From Gymnothorax reevesii (lineage: Eukaryota > Chordata > Actinopteri > Anguilliformes > Muraenidae): DNA of 64,000 nt. Location of the stretch: positions 75,085,120 to 75,149,119 of the forward strand of contig CM056583.1 in assembly GCA_029721435.1 (NCBI GenBank), read 5' to 3'. Both the position numbers and the translations under genes were made by a program. Below the pieces are notes generated by a model, which saw only the letters and a list, made by a program, of their open reading frames with translations, was not told the origin of the DNA and made no database searches. Positions 23,525 to 34,445 of this stretch are shown here, in pieces. The first letter of the stretch is position 1. Every line of letters starts with the position of its first letter.

Positions 23525-25135
23525 GCAAAACCCAAAACCAGTAAAGTTGGCACGTTATGTAAATCGTAGATAAAAACAGAATACAATGATTTGCAAATCC
23601 TTTTCAACTTGTATTCAATTGAATACGCTGCAAAGACAAGATGTTTAATGTTCAAACTGAGAAACTTTATTTTTTTTTTGTAAATAATCATTAACTCAGA
23701 ATTTAAAGGCAGCAACACATTGCAAAAAAGTTGGCACAGGGGCCTTCTTACCACTGTGTTACATCGCCTTTCCTTTTAACGACACTTTGTTAACGTTTGG
23801 GAACTGAGGAGACCAATTTTGGAAGCTTTTCAGGTGGAACTCTTTCCCATTCTTGCTTGATGTACAGCTTAAGTTGATCAACAGTCCGGGCTCTCTGTTG
23901 TTGTATTTTACGCTTCATAATGCGCCACACATTTTCAATGGGAGACAGGTCTGGACTACAGGCAGGCCAGTCGAGTACCCGCACTCTTTTACTACGGAGC
24001 CATGCTGTTGGAACGCGTGCAGAATGTGGCTTGGCATTGTCTTGCTGAAATAAGCAGGGGCGTCCATGAAAAAGACGTTGCTTGGATGGCAACATATGTT
24101 GCTCCAAAACCTGTATGTACCTTTCAGCATTAATACTGCCTTCACATATGTGTAAGTTGCCCGTGCCTTGGGCACTAATACACCCCCATACAATCACAGA
24201 TGCTGGCTTTTGAACTTTGCGCCTATTACAGTCCGGATGGTTCTTTTCCTCTTTGGTCCGGAGGACATGACGTCCACAGTTTCCCAAAACAATTTGAAAT
24301 GTGGACTCGTCAGACCACAGAACACTTTTCCACTTTGTATTAGTCCATCTTAGATGAGCTTGGGCCCAGCGAAGCCGGCGGCATTTCTGGGTGCTGTTGA
24401 TGAATGGCTTTCGCTTTGCATTGTAGAGTTTTAACTTGCACTTGCAGATGTAGCGACGAAGTGCAGTTACTGACAGTGGTTTTCTGAAGTGTTCTTGAGC
24501 CCATGTGGTGATGTCCTTCACACACTGATGTCGGTTTTTGATGCAGTACCGCCTGAGGGATCGAAGGTCACGGGCATTCAATATTGGTTTTCGGCCTTTT
24601 CGCTTACGTGCAGTGATTTCTCCAGATTCTCTGAACCTTTTGAAGATATTACGGACCGTAGATGATGAAATCCCAAAATTTCTTGCAGTAGCTCGTTGAG
24701 GAATATTGTTTTTAAACTGTTCGACAATCAGCTCACGCATTTGTTCACTAAGTGGTGACCCTCGCCCCATCCTTGTTTGTGAATGACTGAGCATTTCAGA
24801 GAAGCTGCTTTTATACCCAATCATGGCACCCACCTGTCCCCAATTAGCCTGTTCACCTGTGGGATGTTCCAAATAAGTGTTTGATGAGCATTCCTCAACT
24901 CTCTCAGTCTTTTTTGCCACTTGTGCCAGCTTTTTTGAAACATGTTGCAGGCATCAAATTCCAAATGAGCTAATATTAGCAAAAAATTACAAAGTTTACC
25001 TGTTCGAACATTAAGTAACTTGTCTTTGCAGTGTATTCAATTGAATATAGGTTGAAAAGGGTTTGCAAATCATTGTATTCTGTTTTTATTTACGATTTAC
25101 ACAACGTGCCAACTTCACTGGTTTTGGGTTTTGTA
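23525..25135 (-). mobile_element. Tc1/mariner element, nearly complete
   Basis: Both ends carry long inverted repeats (about 200 bp) starting with (T)ACAAAACCCAAAACCAG on the inward strand: left from about 23525, right ending about 25135. Both contain the blocks AGTTGGCACGTT, AATACAATGATTTGCAAA and TCAATTGAATA. A TA lies at the right edge, as Tc1 insertion requires; the left edge has lost it. The two repeats differ at several positions, so the copy is not new. Confidence 0.88.
23748..24920 (-). pseudogene. Tc1/mariner transposase with one premature stop near its C-terminus
   Basis: The open frame 24920 to 23790 gives 376 residues. MGRGSPLSEQ at residue 51 is the usual Tc1 start, so the first 50 residues are probably leader read-through. 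Residues about 55-175 form the paired helix-turn-helix DNA-binding region with a basic GRKP linker. The catalytic residues are D204 (LWSDEST), D294 (QQDNAKPH) and E329 (SPIENVW); 34 residues separate the last two, so DD34E. A TAA at 23790-23792 stops it early: the same frame continues for 13 more codons ending in a Thr-Gln-Trp tail and the natural stop at 23748-23750. Loss of 13 C-terminal residues may or may not abolish activity. Confidence 0.9.
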
Positions 25136-26881
25136 TATCTCTAACTTCAGCACTGGTGAAAGTACTTTGCGGATGGACAGAAAATGACTTCAGATATGTT
25201 TCAAACTCTAAATGACCAGTGTCATGGAAAACTGATCACTCTGTCATACCACTGATTAAATATTTTTGAAGTTTGTAGTTGGGATTTGCCCATAGATCTG
25301 ATTCGTACTATATCCTCCTGGACCCATTTTTGCTATTTGTTAGAGGCCAAATTATCAGACTTTATGCACACTGATTTGCATCCATTAATCATCACTAGTG
25401 GTCTATTGTGCAAAGGGAATTGGTATTAATTGTATCTCCCTGACGATAGTCGGGTCGGTAGATACTATGGTTTAGTTCCAGGGCCGCCGTGCCCGCAGAG
25501 ATTTTTTGTTCCGGGCTCTGAAAGTGACAAGGATTTACTGGTATTTTTTCTAATTTTACACCTTTAGGCAGAGATGTTTATTTGACAATGCTCAAGACCG
25601 ATTTGTGGCAATTTTGGATGTCCAGTATGGCTGCCGGCGGCCATTTTGTCAGAAATTTGGGGTTCGGGGAGATGTATGGCTCCGCCCCTTTGGCGACCAA
25701 GTTATCTAGTTTTAGAATTGTTTACAGTACGAAAGCACATTTCTTGTGCACAAATGTGCTTGGATCTTGTACAGCCACATTGACTACCTTAAAATGTGCC
25801 CATTATTCTGGATACTGAGTTTACCCCGGTTCTGCTCATAATACGAAAAACCCAGTTTAAAACAACCAGCAATACTCCAGCCATATTTCTCTACACGTGA
25901 TACACTTGCATGCTCCAAAAGTGCCCTCTTGCCAGACGAAATACCCATGCGTGCCCTCCCATACTTATCCCAAACATCTGGCTACTATGAAGATGCAGCT
26001 CATTTTACACCATTTGTGTAGATTTATTATTGCAGTTGCAATTTTACAAGACTGAATGCTATTGCAGGTAACTGTGTTCCCTCACATCTTCCATCATGGA
26101 AGACGAGAACGATAGACAATGCAAGACATGCCTTCGTAACAGTTAACGCCAATGCCCCGTGATGACACCCACAAACTGTGGATGAAGGTCTCCAGCCAAG
26201 ACGGGTGGGGGATGACCCGTGGGTGTCATTTTATTTTTTCAATTTAATGTAAGCAGGCTTGAAAGTTGTCCAATGCTGCCTGACCTGTTAATCGGTCCTG
26301 ACTAAGCCAACGCACCTCAATTTATCAGAAACAGATTAAAATAAATCTCTCTTATGATGTTTCCTTTGGTTGAGGTGTTTCATAATATTAATCTCTTTCG
26401 TGCAAGATAAGAAATTGGTCTCCTCATCTCTCAGAAAATGTCAACTTTTCTCGTTGTGCACTTGGCTGTAGTCCATGACGAACAAGTTCACGCGAAGTTC
26501 CATCCTTAGCCATCACAAAAGAAAAATCGACTTATGGTTTTCCTGGGTGTTTGCTAGCAAGTAGCTTTAGCACTTTGAAACGGAAGCTGGCTAGCTAGCT
26601 ATATCTGTAGCTAGCTGCCTGCCTTAGCAAGTGATGGTTTGCCAAGTTGCTCTTCAAGAAAATGGTTATCTTCCTCTAACTTTACGGTCAGCCAAGTTTT
26701 ACTTGCTAAGTATTATTTGTCAATTTCGATTAGGCCAAGTCTTCAATATGCACTGGCACATATGTAAGCTACAGCCACAGTGATGAATCACTGTTTGACA
26801 AGAATTCTCATGCCTTTGCTGATTTCAGTGTTTTTTTTTGTGTCAGTTTGTTGTCTTGATTGGAATCGCATGCTGGCATTT

Positions 26882-27213
26882 TGTCTCCCCCTTCCTGGGG
26901 GGGGAGACATATTGTTTTTGCCTGAATTCCCGTAGGCGTCGGCGTTCCCATTTGTTTCCGGAGCATAACTCAGATACTGTTCGACCGATTCTCACCAAAT
27001 TTGATATAGTGTCTCTCCATAACATGTAGATGTGCCTTTTGAGGGTTTGAACTGCTTTTGAATTTCATTTTTTCTGTTTCCATGGCAACAATTTGGACTT
27101 GGGCATATTGAAGGGTGGGAGTCGTTTCTGGACCATAACTCTAAAATGTGAAATGTGAAATGGGGGAAGGGGGAGACATCCGTTTTTATGTGTAAACACC
27201 ATTCTAGTTATAA
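26882..27213. repeat. Dispersed ~330-bp repeat, copy 1
   Basis: It starts TGTCTCCCCCTTCC and contains the inverted partner GGAAGGGGGAGACA near 27165-27178, then continues about 35 bp to TAGTTATAAA. It matches 37673-38012 along its whole length in the same orientation, with one 12-bp gap. No coding capacity; class unknown. Confidence 0.75.
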
Positions 27214-27457
27214 AATGGCTCTGAGTAATTTCATTAAAGAAGTTTTTGGTTCCCTTCTCTGCACTAGACTATGGATAATGCTAGCCTGCTATTTATTCAT
27301 CGTTATTTTAGCTTACAGAATTAATTTATCCCATTGCGTCCCGACTCAAAGCATCTGATTTCTACCAATGCTGGGAAAATATCCCCTGTAAAACAAAATG
27401 TAAAGATTTTTTCAAAACGAGGCAAGCTGATTATTTTTTGTTTTTGCTTGTATGCAG

Positions 27458-27592
27458 TGGACCAATTACATTCACGGATGGCAGGACCGCTGGGTCGTGT
27501 TGAAGAACAACACTTTAAGCTACTACAAATCGCAAGATGAGAGAGAATACGGCTGCAGGGGATCGCTGTGTCTCAGCAAGGCTGTTATCACG
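27458..27592 (+). CDS. cert1: Ceramide transfer protein, coding exon 2 (PH domain, first half)
   Basis: It encodes 45 residues from [12 protein letters not shown] to LSKAVIT, acceptor TATGCAG and donor GTAAGA, phase 0 at both ends. It forms the first strands of the PH domain that holds CERT at PI4P-rich Golgi membranes. Residues known to matter for PI4P binding in mammalian CERT (W33, Y36, R43, R66, G67 in human numbering) are all present here as W34, Y37, R44, R67 and G68. The glycine is the one changed in the CERT-defective LY-A cell line. No break or unusual residue is seen. Confidence 0.96.
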
Positions 27593-28094
27593 GTAAGAGC
27601 TTGGCTTGAGCAAAAGCTTTTTATTGGTTTCTTTTTTTATGGTAAACCTTTTTTTACCTGATTTACTGGTTTTTGTGCATATCCCAATAATTGTGCTATC
27701 TATTGTATGGGTCACCTGAGGGTTTAAAAAGGTAACACTATCAGAACAGATGATCCATGTGGTATCTGTATCTGCTCAATGTAATTACATAGTTGGTGTT
27801 ACGGGAGTTATTTTATGCTCAGGAAGTCCTGGTCTGTTCTGTGTTACCAGTCAAATGGATGTGGGCATAACGGGGCAGCAAAGGTAGTATTCACGGGGAG
27901 AATTATGATGCATTGAAGGTGCATATGAGGTTCAAAGCTAGAGTTTAACCGGCATTTTTTGATTTTTAAGTTTTACATTTGGTACGTTCCAGATTAGTGC
28001 ATTTCATTACGGGGGGGGATGGTGCTCATATTTTCTTTTTTGGTTTGAGCCGGAATTTTCAAAAAAAAAATTGAGAATTTGGTCTCAAATTTTC

Positions 28095-28422
28095 TTAAAG
28101 GAGCACTATGGAATGGCGAATACTAGCGGCTTTCATTTGACAAAGGACATCTCTAACTAATCGTTTCAACTTACAGTTGCATACAGTGGGTGCCCGTTGG
28201 GCAGACACAATTGATTTTAATTCTCTATTGTGCTGCGCCATTCCATTCATGTTCCCGCATCATTTGCCAGGATTGAAAGCGAACCTATGATATTTTCTGG
28301 CAACTTGCCCAGCATCAGCAGCACTTTGTGACAGATGATTTCTGGCTTTCGGCATGTGTTACTAGTTTGCAGTGGTTAAGTGAGAACTGAAAATTTGCTG
28401 GGGCACAGAATATCCCTTTAAA
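28095..28422. repeat. Candidate MITE with TTAAAGG ends
   Basis: TTAAAGGAGCACTATGG on the left and the complement of the right end TTAAAGGGATATTCTG form short imperfect inverted termini around 328 bp of non-coding sequence. Confidence 0.35.
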
Positions 28423-28934
28423 ACAATTATTAGTCATGACTTGTTCTCAATCATTTTCCTAATTAACAATCGTCAGTCCGAGAACCCTCCGCACTATCAG
28501 GCCTTGCTAGTTCTCCCCGTTTAGGTAAGAGGACAATCATTCATTTGGACGCGTAATTTAGTGCAATTAAATTGACGTTATTCAAAATTGCATACGTCAA
28601 CTCTTGCGCACTTGGCGCGAGTCTCGCACTTATTACTGGCATGTCACCCTCTCACGCCATAGTCAGCGATCTTACACTGAATAATAAAAATGAAGATTGA
28701 AAATGATAATTCGGCAGAGAAAATTATACTTCGTTGCCTAGTCAGTTTTTTTAATGATCCTACACAGTACTGAGAGTGAAAGGCAATATTTCATCGGAAC
28801 GCGTATCAGTCATTATTCAATCTACGCTTATTTAAGAGATTCTCGCGTGGAATTGATGTCCTTGTACATGGAAGTTTTTCAATTTCACTTATGTTAGATT
28901 TCACCACTAGTAACATAGAAAATAATACGAATGC

Positions 28935-29270
28935 ACACCTGTAGGTGGATAGGTGCGCAGGAGATGACTAAAAGTCAGCCCAATGGAAGAAACGAATAAG
29001 TCCCGCACACAGTCCTCTACACTTGCAATACTTTATTGAATATACACAATGTTTCGGTCGTAGACCTTCGTCAGGTAGTAATAAAAAAAGACAGGGCTGT
29101 CATACATATAAGTTTTGAGGTCACCTTGAACCAATCAAAACACCAAACAAACATGACATCAAAACAAATGACAGTCACACCCTCATTAACCAACAGTCAC
29201 ATGATAAATAACCAGTTGTCTCCCGATGAATATCAGTTTACGCATTGCTGCTCTCAATAATTTATTGAAT
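28935..29270 (-). mobile_element. Penelope-like retroelement terminus (fragment)
   Basis: On the minus strand it carries CCTGACGAAGGTC-TAC-GACCGAAAC (complement of 29051-29075), then AATAAAG and a GTGTAGAGGACTGTGTGCGG-type stretch. This layout is typical of the repeated ends of Penelope-like elements in fish. No Penelope reverse transcriptase is present nearby. Confidence 0.55.
29051..29075 (-). ncRNA. Hammerhead-ribozyme-like core
   Basis: The transcript of the minus strand has CUGACGA, a 4-bp stem (GGUC/GACC) with a UAC loop, then GAAA. These are the conserved CUGANGA and GAAA boxes around stem II of hammerhead ribozymes, which are known in Penelope-like elements. I could not resolve stem III or the cleavage triplet, so activity is unproven. 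Confidence 0.4.
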
Positions 29271-29754
29271 AGGCAACGCACGTAATTATTTGCACACTTT
29301 TAGAGAAGTTTTTATTGTATTTGTATTTTTACATATTTGTAAACAGTAACACATTTTACCAATTTAAGCGATTCCACAGTGCTTCTTTAAAACTTGCTTA
29401 TTTCCTCAGGTGAGAAATCTGTTTTAACATTTTTTTCATTAATAATAACTTTTTTTTGTTTTTTGTTTTTTTTTGTGATTGCTCCTTCCATTCCGTTATC
29501 TTGATATGAGTTCCTTACTTTAGTCAGCCTACTTGTTCTCAGCTGCTAGATATGCTTAATATATTTGTAATTTTTGGGCATTTTCCAGCCTCAACGTTCT
29601 TTTAAAAGGGGGTCATAGAAAAAAAGGTTCTTACAATAAAGTGTGTTTTTATAAAACCCCTAGCACTGTGGGGTTAAGGGCTTTGCACTTCGATCAAACT
29701 GCTGCATTTATTTTATTTCCTCAACACCAAGAGTTGAACAGCAAACCTTTAGAG

Positions 29755-31843
29755 CAGGGGTCGGCAATAGGCGGCCCGCAGGCTGAATCCGGCCCGCCGA
29801 ACCTTCCAATCTGGCCCGCGACTGAGTTCTACTAGTTTATGTTCTGTATCTTGGTCTTTTTGTGCGCCTGTAAGTCTGGAAACACGTAAAGTGTTTGTGT
29901 GCCTGCGAGCCTCTGCACTGGGATAAGGAAACACCCACCTCCCCAAATCATCAAGCGTGACCGTTTGAGGAGCAGGTTTTCCCTGCCTGTCTGCAAAGGG
30001 ATGATTTTGGCCGCCGCCTCAGTTCAACCGAAGCATTCAGAAGAAGCTTTTTTTGCGCGTGTTCAAACCCATTCCCAAAAGCCGTGGCGGTGCGCATTTG
30101 ATGCGACACGGTTGTTTTTTTGTGCACGTCCGCGGCGCACAGCTGCATGAACCTGCTTCTCCCCTGGTGTTGTGTCCCGGTTCCTTCGGCCTGTGTCTCT
30201 GCTAATGTTTCCTCACTGAGCTTTGCCTCGTTTGAAATGTGAAGAAAGCCCATGTGAGGAAAAAATGTCGCCTTCGAGGAGTAGAATGAGTGTTATAGAA
30301 GAGCAATGCATATTTCAGGACCACTGACTTGTATCCTCAGAACAGGTATGTCCTTGATTGTCAGCCTCCTTTCATATTACGCAGTATCTACGTGTCCGAA
30401 AGTCGGACAGGGTTTTAATATATCTCCGTGTCCGACAGTCGGATGGTTTCAATATAACTCCGAGTCCGACAGTTGATTATTGTTTTTAATTTCTTCAAAT
30501 CTACTGAATCTTTTAGATATTAAACGTGAGTGTTTTGATAAGAGGGCTCAGTTCTTCAAGATGAGTACAGAGAATTTCAATCAATGTTTCTGTTTGAGCT
30601 CTGCTCAATAAAGTGAGTCGACAATGTCTGTGTCTGACAGCCCAAAAAATAAAAATAAAAAAGAGGACAATTAGAACAGATTGATAACGAAATAAAAAAT
30701 GAAAAGAAACATTTTAACAACAAACCGAACATCCAATGAACACTATGATTTATTTATTTGCGGGCCATCTTTTTTGGATGTTTTGTTAGTTGGTGATATA
30801 TTTTTATTCTTTATTTCGTAAAAAAATCTGTTCTCATATCAAAACTTTCACTTTTTGCTGGCTGTCGGACATTGAGTAATTTGCATTTCGCCTTGGAGTC
30901 TTGATCGTGCATCCGATATTTAATTCACAATGTCAATGGTCATGGAATTGATTTTCTCACTGACTACAAGCACTATTTTATATATGTGGAAATAAAGCGT
31001 CAATTTGTTTGATCCATCTGACTAATTTTCAAAAGGGAGACCGAATAAAGACTAAATAATGAAGTCTATCTTCAACGGAAGAAAAGACAAATAAAAAGAC
31101 CCAGAAAAGTCGATAGTTATCAATTTGCATTTTGTGAAGGTCGAAAACAAACATGACTAAGTTTGTAGCCTACGTCTAATAATTCCTGGAATACTCGAAA
31201 CGAGAACTTTTATGACTTTCGGAAACTGAGTATTTTATGATCTCTGTCCGACAGTCGCTAAATTCGTCATAAATGCACGAAATCCCGCGCCAATGTCGAC
31301 TCACTTTATTGAGCAGAGCTTAAACAGAAATATTGATTGAAATGAACGGTACTCATCTCGAAGACCCGAACCTTCTTATCAAAACATTCACGTTTGCTGT
31401 CTAAAAGATTCAGTAGATTTGAAGAAATTAAAAACAATATTCGACTGTCGGACACGGAGTTATACTGAAACCATCCGGCTGTCGGACATGGAGATATATT
31501 AAAACCCTGTCCGACTTTCGGACACGTAGATAGCGCGTGCATATTAAGCTGAAAATCAGCAGTGTAAGCTCCAGCCTCCAGCATATGTAAATGATGATAT
31601 GATTGGTCAAGATTTTTCATTTTATATCATGCGAAACACCAAAGATGTGTGTAAATGAAAATGATGTGCTTACAAGTTAAATAAAAATATAAACAATAAT
31701 AATAATATATGATATCAATAATAAATTATTAGGCAAAAAGATTAATTTGATTTCAATCAAGGGGCCTATTTTAATGTCCGGCCCCCGAGATGTCTGTTGA
31801 GAAAAAAATGTGGCCCTCTGACAAATGTAATTGCCTACCCCTG
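29755..31843. mobile_element. hAT-type non-autonomous element, 2089 bp, with 8-bp target duplication
   Basis: The left end CAGGGGTCGGCAAT and the complement of the right end CAGGGGTAGGCAAT are terminal inverted repeats of hAT type. CTTTAGAG occurs directly outside both ends (29747-29754 and 31844-31851), a perfect 8-bp target-site duplication. No transposase domain is recognisable inside; the subterminal regions are CpG-rich (GGCCCGC, GGCCCCC words). Confidence 0.88.
30385..31532. repeat. Large inverted repeat nested in the hAT element
   Basis: The arms 30385-30626 and 31291-31532 (242 bp each) are reverse complements at roughly 85-90% by eye, separated by 664 bp. Each arm holds three copies of a palindromic GTCCGA...TCGGAC module about 35 bp apart, and both inner ends read GCTCAATAAAGTGAGTCGAC. 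The spacer holds further GTCCGAC/GTCGGAC words. It could be a second foldback element inserted in the first, or part of the host element's own design. Confidence 0.85.
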
Positions 31844-34299
31844 CTTTAGAGTATCAGCCAAAAAGTCCCTGCTGTTGCCTCATAACTGCCCCAGTGCAGT
31901 ATGACAAATGCATTCCCATGAGCATGATCCATTCACTTGTTTACTTTGCATTCCTGTCGAGGGATAGCAGGCTTATTGTTCCTTGACTGTGAGGTATTTT
32001 TTATCAGCCTAAGTCTGCCTTTACTCTACTCCTGGATTAGTGCACATTAACCTCCACCGTAGTTATCAGGGACAGTGGGTACACAGAATTAATCATGGAA
32101 TGCAAAAGTAAAAGCGCCATTGCTTCAAAATATTTGTGAAGGTTATGGAATACATCATTAATCCTGTGTTTTTACCCTACAGCCGTTATTATTATTATTA
32201 TCATCATGGTGGCGTCTGTACAGCGTATGTCTGTCTGTCCACATTTCCTGCAGGCCAGTAGTCGGTAGGTTTTGATATTTTACACCTCATACTTATCACA
32301 TGTAAGGATCTTGGGATGTAGTTGTACAACAATCCAGTTTTATTGGGATTTGACCTTTGACCTAGGTGCAGTGACCTTCACCTTTTAGAAACTGTGCTAG
32401 CTGTTTTTCAACAATTAATAATGCCAGCAAGCATGTGAACCTGGCCGCATATAAGTATGTTGTATGGACTTGAGCATATTCAAAGTATTTCACATTTGAC
32501 CTTTACACTATGACCTTGATTATTATTTATTATACCTTCTCACTCTTGCACAAAAAAAAATGATCTCAATTTTTTTTAATTCAGAGTGATGACATGATTG
32601 TGTATGGGTGGCAATTTTCCAAAACACATGATTTGTTTAAATTAGGTCTCTGAGATGTGTATTTATGCTAATCGCTCGGGTAACCTGTTTCATAGCTGAA
32701 GTGGTACTATCTATCAATTGTTTATGTTGAGAATGGGAAATTAGGAAGAAGAGTTTGGGTCATGAAAACAAGGGTACGCATAAGGTTTCTACCCTTTTCC
32801 ATCGAGGTCAAGGGTTGCAGGAGTGTACGCCTTCTTGGTGTCAAGTTATGTAGAAAATAAGTCTCATCTAAACTGGGTTACAGTGACCCTGCAGGCTTTA
32901 TATCAGGTATTCATATGTACCTTTGTGATGACTCCAGTCTGTTTGAGATGAAAGTTAGGCCGAGGGGTGTCAAGTGCCATGCACGTTACGTTATTGAATG
33001 CGTTTTGATATTTTTATTGCATGCGTTTACAAAGTTAATGTAATGTAAATGGTAATCTTAAACATTATTGCATTCTCATTTGAAAATGGAGAACATGAAA
33101 ATGGAAGATATGTTTTCTGAATTGGAAATTTTAATCCTTTAATTGTGTAGTGTACACTGGGTGGCCTCATTGACAGCAAGGACAATAGTGGATGTTTCGT
33201 CAGACACGGAATGATTAAAATAACTCAAAAGCTGATTAAAACACGAAATTTTTGTCTCTGTTCTTGAAAGTAAGGCACAAGGAGTGGCATGCAGCCTGGA
33301 AGAAGAAGAGAAACCGATTCAGTTTTAGTCATTGCGGTTGCATTGATTTAGTCCGGAATGCAAATTGTGGTGCTCCGGATGAGCATCTGCTTACAGCAAA
33401 AGTAATTATCGCAGAGCTGAAGTGATGTTTCGGGGTCACTTTTGGAGTGTTTCAGAGAACCCATGATGTATGCTGCAGGAAGTAGAAGTTCTCCATGGAA
33501 TGATTTGCTGAAATGAGATTGAAAGGCATGTGGCATGCAGTTACAGTGGATGATGTGTGGGGGATGGGGTATTGTCGTACTGTGTTAATCATAGTTCCTT
33601 TCATAATCTAGGGAAAGTACATGCTTTCTTACTTGGAGACTGTTCCTTAACAAGACCTGATGTATGTTCTGCTATGTTATATTTTCTCTCGGCCAGCGCA
33701 GATGTTTGCATTGTTCTGGTTGAGGACTCTGTCTGTGCTCTGAAATTCCCTTATTACGATTTAACATTTGTGGAATGGCATTCCTGAATACAAAAAATTG
33801 TGAGTGTAGCGACTTCTACTAGACAGCAGGGTATATATCCCCGAAACTATAGCATTCTCCCAATTGGGAACATTCTTGTCCTAGTGATGGCAATACAGGG
33901 AAGGGTATAGGATCCAGAACTTCAGTCGGCACCTATGAAATTGTCATGGTGTCACCAGAACAATAGGATTGCTCTTGTATGCACCAAGACATACTTTGCA
34001 ACATTGATTTCATTGCCACAGACCATTTTACTGGCTGCATTTGATGTGCAGAAGGGCTGGGTATTTTCAGGTGACCATCGATTAAATCTGTATTCCAATA
34101 CAGGAGTCACAATATGATGTGCATTGCGATATGATGCATATTCCCAATCCAATTATTGGTGCTTTATGTTGGTTTATTATTTTTGAATGACAAAGTCAGC
34201 ACTTTTATGGCTGTATGATGTCAGCAGCCATAGTCTTCAAAACGTGTTGGAATCGATTCACTTATTATCAATGATGCTCGTGTTTTGGGACAATTTAAA

Positions 34300-34445
34300 G
34301 TTTCCCGTTTGCCTGATATGCCTGTCTTTGGACTTTGGGAGGAAACTGGAAGGGAGGAAAAGTGTCAAGTCCAGACAAGGGTCCAAGGCAGGATTCAAAC
34401 CAACCTTCTCACTGCGCGGCAACCATGCTGCCCTTACACAGGGCT
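34300..34445 (-). mobile_element. tRNA-derived SINE with L2/Deu-type tail (degenerate)
   Basis: On the minus strand it reads GGCAGCATGGT...GCGCAGTGAG, a box B GGTTTGAATCC (complement of 34391-34401), then TTTCCTCCCAAAGTCCAAAGACAGGC. The last block is the hallmark shared by L2-clade LINEs and Deu-type SINEs of vertebrates. The copy is short and diverged. Confidence 0.62.

Larger units (their letters stand above)
20968..27457 (+). other. cert1: cert1 intron 1 (6490 bp)
   Basis: GTAAGT donor and a pyrimidine-rich TATGCAG acceptor. It holds a (TAA)n tract with a retroelement-like tail (21421-21500), a MITE (23104-23520), a Tc1 element (23525-25135) and copy 1 of a dispersed ~330-bp repeat (26882-27213). 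The stretches between (21500-23100 and 25140-26880) show no gene; a short hairpin of GACACCCAC/GTGGGTGTC lies at about 26164-26230. Confidence 0.85.

Noticed and set aside
23853..24525. Short frames on both strands within the Tc1 element
   Set aside because: Shadows of the transposase frame.
27515..27715. Minus-strand frame overlapping cert1 exon 2
   Set aside because: It is the complement of a confirmed PH-domain exon and runs into intron.
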